Below, piece by piece: positions 53,375-56,977 of a stretch of 56,977 nt of DNA. Each line of letters begins with the position of its first letter. Position 1 is the stretch's first letter. Source of the stretch: Candidatus Baltobacteraceae bacterium. Its GTDB lineage: Bacteria; Vulcanimicrobiota; Vulcanimicrobiia; Vulcanimicrobiales; Vulcanimicrobiaceae. The notes under the pieces were generated by a model. It saw nothing but the letters and a program-made list of their open reading frames with translations. It did no database searches and was not told where the DNA came from. Where the stretch lies: assembly GCA_035502855.1 (NCBI GenBank), contig DATJTX010000007.1:1-56977 (forward strand), given 5' to 3'. Position numbers and translations under genes: made by a program.

Positions 53375-54465
53375 ACCAACGAGATGGTCTCTTTGGGTTT
53401 GGGATGCGCGAGCAACGATTCGAGCAGCGCCGCGGCGAGTTGGTCGCAGACGGGGTCGTCGATCTCTTCGACGCGTCCCTCGTCCGCCAGTGCGGCCTTG
53501 CGCGGATCGATCGGAATGCGCGCGAAGACCGGCGCATGCGCCAGCTCCGCGACGCGATCGGCGTACGAAGGCCCGAAGACCTCGTAGCGCTCGCCGGTAT
53601 CCGGAGCCGTAAAGTACGACATGTTCTCGACGACGCCGAGAATCGGTTTCTTGAGCTGGTGCACCAGGTTCGCGGCTTTGCGCACGATCATCGTCGCCAG
53701 CGCCTGCGGCATCGTCACCAGCACGACGCCGTCGACCGAGAGCGATTGCAGAACCGTCAGCGGAGCGTCCGAGGTTCCCGGCGGCAGATCGATCAGCAGT
53801 ACGTCGAGGTCGCTCCAGAGCACCTGTTCGTAGAACTGGCGGATCACGCCGGAGAGAATTGGTCCGCGCCAGATCATCGCAGTGTCTTCTTTGTCGGTGA
53901 GCAGATTCGAACTGACCACTTCGATCGCGCTGCGCGAAACGGCGGGCACCATCAACGGCTGCGGATTGCCTTGCGCCGTTTTCGGCGCGTTGGGATCAGC
54001 TTCGATCGCAAGCGGCGTGTGCAAACCGAAAAGTTTCGGAATCGACGGTCCGGTGATGTCGGCATCGAGAATGCCGACCGCGAGATGTTTGCGGCGTAGT
54101 CCGAGCGCGAGCAGCGCGGTGACGAGTGACTTTCCGACGCCGCCCTTGCCCGACATAACGGGTATGACGTGCGCGATCTTGGCGCGGCCGGTGAAGGCGC
54201 CGGGCGCGCGGCGCGCCGGCGTGCGATCTTCGTTTGAAATCAGCGGAACGAAACCCGAGAGCCGCGCTTGCGTGAGCGCGGCGACGATCGGCTCGACGCG
54301 CAGTCCGTGCGCCTTCGCGCCTTGCTCCACCGTCTCGTATTTGCTTACGCCGCAGCCGGCGCAGCCCAGACCGAACTGACTCAGCACATCGGCCGCGATG
54401 GGCAGGGCGGCGACCAGCTCCTTGATGTTGCTCTGCGGGGTGATCTGAATCTCTAGGTGCGGCAC
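53371..54465 (-). CDS. Mrp/NBP35-type Fe-S carrier ATPase with N-terminal DUF1858 domain
   Basis: A 364-residue cytosolic P-loop protein. Residues 1-70 are a DUF1858-like domain with GCAGCGVSKYETVEQGAKAHG (Cys35/Cys38). Residues about 98-355 are the Mrp ATPase with deviant Walker A SGKGGVGKS (105-113) and LIDLPPGTSD. The usual C-terminal cluster-binding CPHC is replaced by TAPDTG in NMSYFTAPDTGERYEVFG. The N-terminal Cys pair may substitute for it. It is expected to help load Fe-S clusters. Confidence 0.87.
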   Translation of the reverse strand: MPHLEIQITPQSNIKELVAALPIAADVLSQFGLGCAGCGVSKYETVEQGAKAHGLRVEPIVAALTQARLSGFVPLISNEDRTPARRAPGAFTGRAKIAHVIPVMSGKGGVGKSLVTALLALGLRRKHLAVGILDADITGPSIPKLFGLHTPLAIEADPNAPKTAQGNPQPLMVPAVSRSAIEVVSSNLLTDKEDTAMIWRGPILSGVIRQFYEQVLWSDLDVLLIDLPPGTSDAPLTVLQSLSVDGVVLVTMPQALATMIVRKAANLVHQLKKPILGVVENMSYFTAPDTGERYEVFGPSYADRVAELAHAPVFARIPIDPRKAALADEGRVEEIDDPVCDQLAAALLESLLAHPKPKETISLV

Positions 54466-54486
54466 AATCTCCCTATTCGGCGAAAC

Positions 54487-54512
54487 AAAAAAGGCGCCCC
54501 CGCAGGGGCGCC
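54487..54512 (-). terminator. Intrinsic terminator of the zinc-ribbon gene
   Basis: A perfect 8-bp GC stem (GGCGCCCC/GGGGCGCC) with a 4-nt loop, followed on the minus strand by six Ts (54487-54492). It lies about 30 bp beyond the zinc-ribbon stop. Confidence 0.85.
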
Positions 54513-54543
54513 TCTAAAGGCGCGCGGCTAGCCCGCGCTATCT

Positions 54544-54846
54544 TCAGCGGTAGCCGGCGTGGCGCGACGTGAAGCAGCTCCGGCAGTACACGGGCTTGTC
54601 GGTACGCGGCTGGAACGGCACTTCGGCCGGCCCTCCACACTGACTGCACGTTGCATGGAACATCTCACGGCGGCCGTAGCCGGCGCCGGCGGTTTGCGGC
54701 TGGCGCGCTTTTCGCACCGCCCGGCAATCCGCACAGCGGCTGGGCTTATTGGTAAAGCCCTTCATCGCGAAGAATTCTTGCTCGCCGGTCGTGAACGCGA
54801 ACGGGCGTCCGCAGTCGATACAGCTGAGCGTTTCATCTCTATACAT
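54544..54846 (-). CDS. Double zinc-ribbon protein
   Basis: A 100-residue protein with four CxxC pairs (C9/C12, C38/C41, C67/C70, C88/C91), giving two treble-clef/ribbon zinc sites. The first half (DETLSCIDCGRPFAFTTGEQEFF, KGFTNKPSRCADC) is the 'probable zinc-ribbon' family often annotated in environmental bacteria. The second half follows the CxxC-x17-CxxC pattern. It may bind nucleic acid or a protein partner. It ends at an intrinsic terminator. Confidence 0.8.
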   Translation of the reverse strand: MYRDETLSCIDCGRPFAFTTGEQEFFAMKGFTNKPSRCADCRAVRKARQPQTAGAGYGRREMFHATCSQCGGPAEVPFQPRTDKPVYCRSCFTSRHAGYR

Positions 54847-54967
54847 GAACGAGTCTCCTAACTCTGGATTTGTCCTGGGGTTCGAGACTCGTTAGTACAC
54901 TGTAGAAAAGGTGGGACCGCGGAATTCGAAAACCTGTAACGCTACCCCTAACCGTAGGAGGGCCCAA

Positions 54968-56275
54968 ATGGTTGCACCCGGCGGCGCCGCAGTGAACATG
55001 CAGACCGGACTGAGCCGAACCGTTCAACGCGCGCACGCGGTCCTGGCCGGCGGCTGCGATTCGCCGGTGCGTTCGGGTTGGGCCGTCGGCGGCCCGATGT
55101 TCGTGCAGGCAGGCGCGCGGGGCGCGCACGCGTTTGATGAAGAGGGGCGGCGGTACGTCGATTACGTCATGGCCTATGGCCCGCTGCTCTTCGGCCACAC
55201 GCACCCTGCGCTGGTGACGGGGCTCGATGCGATCGCGCAGGACGGCTTCGTCTGGGGCGCGACGCATCCGGAAGAGATACGGCTCGCCGAACGAATCCGC
55301 GGCCATCTTCCTTCGATGCAGCGGATGCGCTTCGTGACCACCGGAACCGAGGCGGTGATGAGCGCGATCCGCGTCGCGCGCGCCTTCACCCAACGCTCGC
55401 TCGTGCTGAAGTTTGCCGGCAACTATCACGGTCACTCGGACTTCGCGCTGCTCGATGCCGGCGCGTCGGCGCACACGCCGGATGCACGGGCGAGCGGTAT
55501 CCCCGAAGGCGTGATGCGCGACGTCGTCGTCGCGCGCTACAACGATCTCGCCGACGTCGATCGCTTTCTGGCCGGACGTGAGCACGAACTGGCGGCGATC
55601 ATCGTGGAACCGGTCGTCGGGAACATGGGTTACGTCACGCCGGTTGCCGGGTTTTTGGAAGGGCTGCGCGAGCGCACGGCGCGTTACGGCGCGCTGCTGA
55701 TTTTTGACGAAGTGATCACCTGGCTGCGATTAGGATTGGGCGGCGCGCAGGCGCGCGCCGGCATCGAGCCGGACATGACGATCGTCGGCAAGATCATGGG
55801 CGGCGGCGCGCCGATCGCGGCCTTCGGCGGCCGCGAAGACGTGATGGCCGTGCTCGCGCCGATCGGTGCGACGTTCACCGGCGGCACGCATGGCGGCAAT
55901 CCATTCTGCGTCGCGATGGCGCACCGGGTGCTGGATCTGCTCGAAGCGCATCCCGAGTATTACGACCACATGCGCGGCCTCGCGGAAGCACTCGCCGGCG
56001 GCATTCGCGCGATCTTTTCCGGTCTCGGTCTCCCGTATGCCGTGGTGCAGCACGAGTCGATCGTCGATTTCAAATTCCGCCCGGGACCGCCGAATCGGAA
56101 CTACGACGACGCGCTCGCCGCGGATGCGAAGAGGTACGCCGGCTACTGGCATGCGATGTTCGATCGCGGAATTTTGCTCCCGCCGAGCCAGAACGAAGTG
56201 ATGTTCGTCTCGACCGCCCACAGCGTTGCGGATATCGACGAAACGATCGAGGCAATCCGCTCGGCCTTGCATTGA
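54968..56275 (+). CDS. hemL: Glutamate-1-semialdehyde 2,1-aminomutase-like enzyme
   Basis: A 435-residue class III PLP aminotransferase of typical GSAM length. GGCDSPVRSGWAVGGPMF, DEEGRRYVDYV, the TTGTEAVMSAIRVARAFT loop, NYHGHSD, FDEVITW and the Lys in GKIMGGGAPIAAFGG follow the HemL order. In haem biosynthesis HemL makes 5-aminolevulinate. Some divergence (GTHGGNPFC versus GT.SGNP) leaves room for a related aminotransferase. The ATG at 54968 has AGGAGG six bases upstream. Confidence 0.82.
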   Translation: MVAPGGAAVNMQTGLSRTVQRAHAVLAGGCDSPVRSGWAVGGPMFVQAGARGAHAFDEEGRRYVDYVMAYGPLLFGHTHPALVTGLDAIAQDGFVWGATHPEEIRLAERIRGHLPSMQRMRFVTTGTEAVMSAIRVARAFTQRSLVLKFAGNYHGHSDFALLDAGASAHTPDARASGIPEGVMRDVVVARYNDLADVDRFLAGREHELAAIIVEPVVGNMGYVTPVAGFLEGLRERTARYGALLIFDEVITWLRLGLGGAQARAGIEPDMTIVGKIMGGGAPIAAFGGREDVMAVLAPIGATFTGGTHGGNPFCVAMAHRVLDLLEAHPEYYDHMRGLAEALAGGIRAIFSGLGLPYAVVQHESIVDFKFRPGPPNRNYDDALAADAKRYAGYWHAMFDRGILLPPSQNEVMFVSTAHSVADIDETIEAIRSALH

Positions 56276-56281
56276 GCTTGT

Positions 56282-56406
56282 CGAGGGGCTTTGTCATTCC
56301 GAGCCCCTCGACTCGCGGAGCTCGCTCAGGACAAGCTCCGCGAAGCGGAGTCGAGGGACTGCTGCACTTGTCATCCCGAGCGGAGCGCAGCGTAGTCGAG
56401 GGACCG
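56282..56406. repeat. Dispersed palindromic repeat, two units
   Basis: Two head-to-tail copies: GTCATTCCGAGC at 56293 with GCGGAGCTCGCTCAGG and GCTCCGCGAAGCGGAGTCGAGG, then GTCATCCCGAGC at 56370 with GGAGCGCAGCGTAGTCGAGG. The surrounding 56276-56571 stretch has no gene. The copies lie between hemL and tnpB. Confidence 0.8.
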
Positions 56407-56571
56407 CGAAAGCCATTCTTCCCTTGGAGCGCCAGGACGGCGTGTAACCGCCTGCACGAGCGCAGTGAGTTGTGATGGTAAGGCGTAGCCGTGAAGCCAC
56501 GAACGGGCCGAACCTGCAACCGAGGTGACTGCCAGGCGTATGGCATTGATAGTCGCTAGACTCGAGGAAGC

Positions 56572-56977
56572 GTGAAACGCATCGAACGCGTGCGGCTGTA
56601 TCCCACGTTCCGTCAGGCGGAGCGCCTTCGCTTTGCGCTGGACGTCACGCGGGAACTGTACAACGCGCTGCTCCAAGAGCGTCGCGACGCATACCGTCTG
56701 CGTAAGGTGAAGATTTCTGCCAGGATGCAATACGCGGAAATCACGGCACTGCGCAAGCCGATCGACCGTCTTGACGGCCGCCTTGCGGCAGTCTACCGGG
56801 AATGCGAAGACGCCGTACTGCATCGCCTCGACCTGGCGATGCAGGCGTTCTTCCGACGCATCGAGCGAAGCAAGACCCCGGGCTTTCCGCGCTTCAAGCC
56901 GGCGGCCCGCTGGAAGCAGCTGGCATTTCCACACGGCAATCGCGCGCTCACGTTCGATGCGGTGCAACGCTCGGTGA
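56572..56977 (+). CDS. tnpB: TnpB (IS200/IS605-type), truncated by window edge
   Basis: 135 codons open to the window edge from GTG 56572. The N-terminus VKRIERVRLYPTFRQAERLRFALD followed by TRELYNALLQERRDAYR, then CEDAVLHRLDLAMQAFFRRI, SKTPGFPRFK and the WKQLAFPHGN region matches TnpB OrfB N-terminal domains. TnpB is an RNA-guided nuclease encoded in IS200/IS605-type elements; its RuvC part and guide RNA lie beyond the window. No tnpA is seen before it. Confidence 0.85.
   Translation, partial: MKRIERVRLYPTFRQAERLRFALDVTRELYNALLQERRDAYRLRKVKISARMQYAEITALRKPIDRLDGRLAAVYRECEDAVLHRLDLAMQAFFRRIERSKTPGFPRFKPAARWKQLAFPHGNRALTFDAVQRSV

Overview
The window is about 57 kb of high-GC bacterial chromosome with dense coding on both strands. 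Many neighbouring genes share ATGA or GTGA start/stop overlaps. The cell was a diderm: there is a 1233-residue TonB-dependent receptor with an N-terminal CarboxypepD_reg-like domain, a BBP2-type outer-membrane porin, and several exported proteins. The gene order rpsR-rplI-lonC-like-dnaB, the PadR/ADOP permease modules and the BBP2 porin suggest a deep-branching environmental lineage. I suspect Eremiobacterota/WPS-2 or a relative, but that is an inference; no rRNA gene is present to settle it.

Layout. 0-5.7 kb: a JmjC/ribosomal-oxygenase-like protein, then a nitrogen block of glutamine synthetase, ammonium transporter and a translationally coupled outer-membrane porin. 5.7-10.9 kb: a leader with a perfect LexA-type palindrome and a potential three-way-junction RNA, then rpsR, rplI, a Lon-family protease and dnaB. 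dnaB carries a 303-residue intein with a reduced homing endonuclease. 10.9-20.8 kb: YbjN-like proteins, a gamma-carbonic-anhydrase-like protein, a beta-propeller, a sarcosine-oxidase-like flavoenzyme, tRNA-Thr(CGT), msrA-msrB, a quinone oxidoreductase, an FMN hydroxy-acid dehydrogenase, a PBP4-type carboxypeptidase, and vapBC coupled to an FkbM methyltransferase.

20.8-24.3 kb is an apparently AT-richer accessory segment. It holds two tandem, coupled, divergent serpin-like secreted proteins, then a gene split by an in-frame stop. 24.3-28.5 kb: manA-lysA, an exported thioredoxin-like protein, and an unusual single-chain HPPK-FolE2 fusion of folate synthesis. 28.9-38.2 kb: two parallel PadR-regulator/ADOP-permease modules flanking an MFS transporter. 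Only the second module has a membrane-fusion protein and an ATPase. 38.2-44.1 kb: a four-gene operon (isochorismatase-like, GlxA-like regulator, DUF1579-like, NIPSNAP-like), an APC permease, a GNAT enzyme and an M48 protease.

44.2-56.3 kb: the TonB-dependent receptor, a DipZ-like thioredoxin, and a winged-helix/TPR regulator divergent from a TauE/SafE permease. That permease is fused to an OB-fold-like domain with a CxxxC motif, and the next gene encodes the same domain as a free secreted protein; this pair is the least familiar system in the window. Then come sixA, an unknown exported protein, an Mrp-type carrier with an N-terminal DUF1858 domain, a double zinc ribbon and a GSAM-like aminotransferase. 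The right edge cuts a TnpB gene. A family of GTCAT(C/T)C(C/T)GAGC palindromic repeats is scattered between genes.
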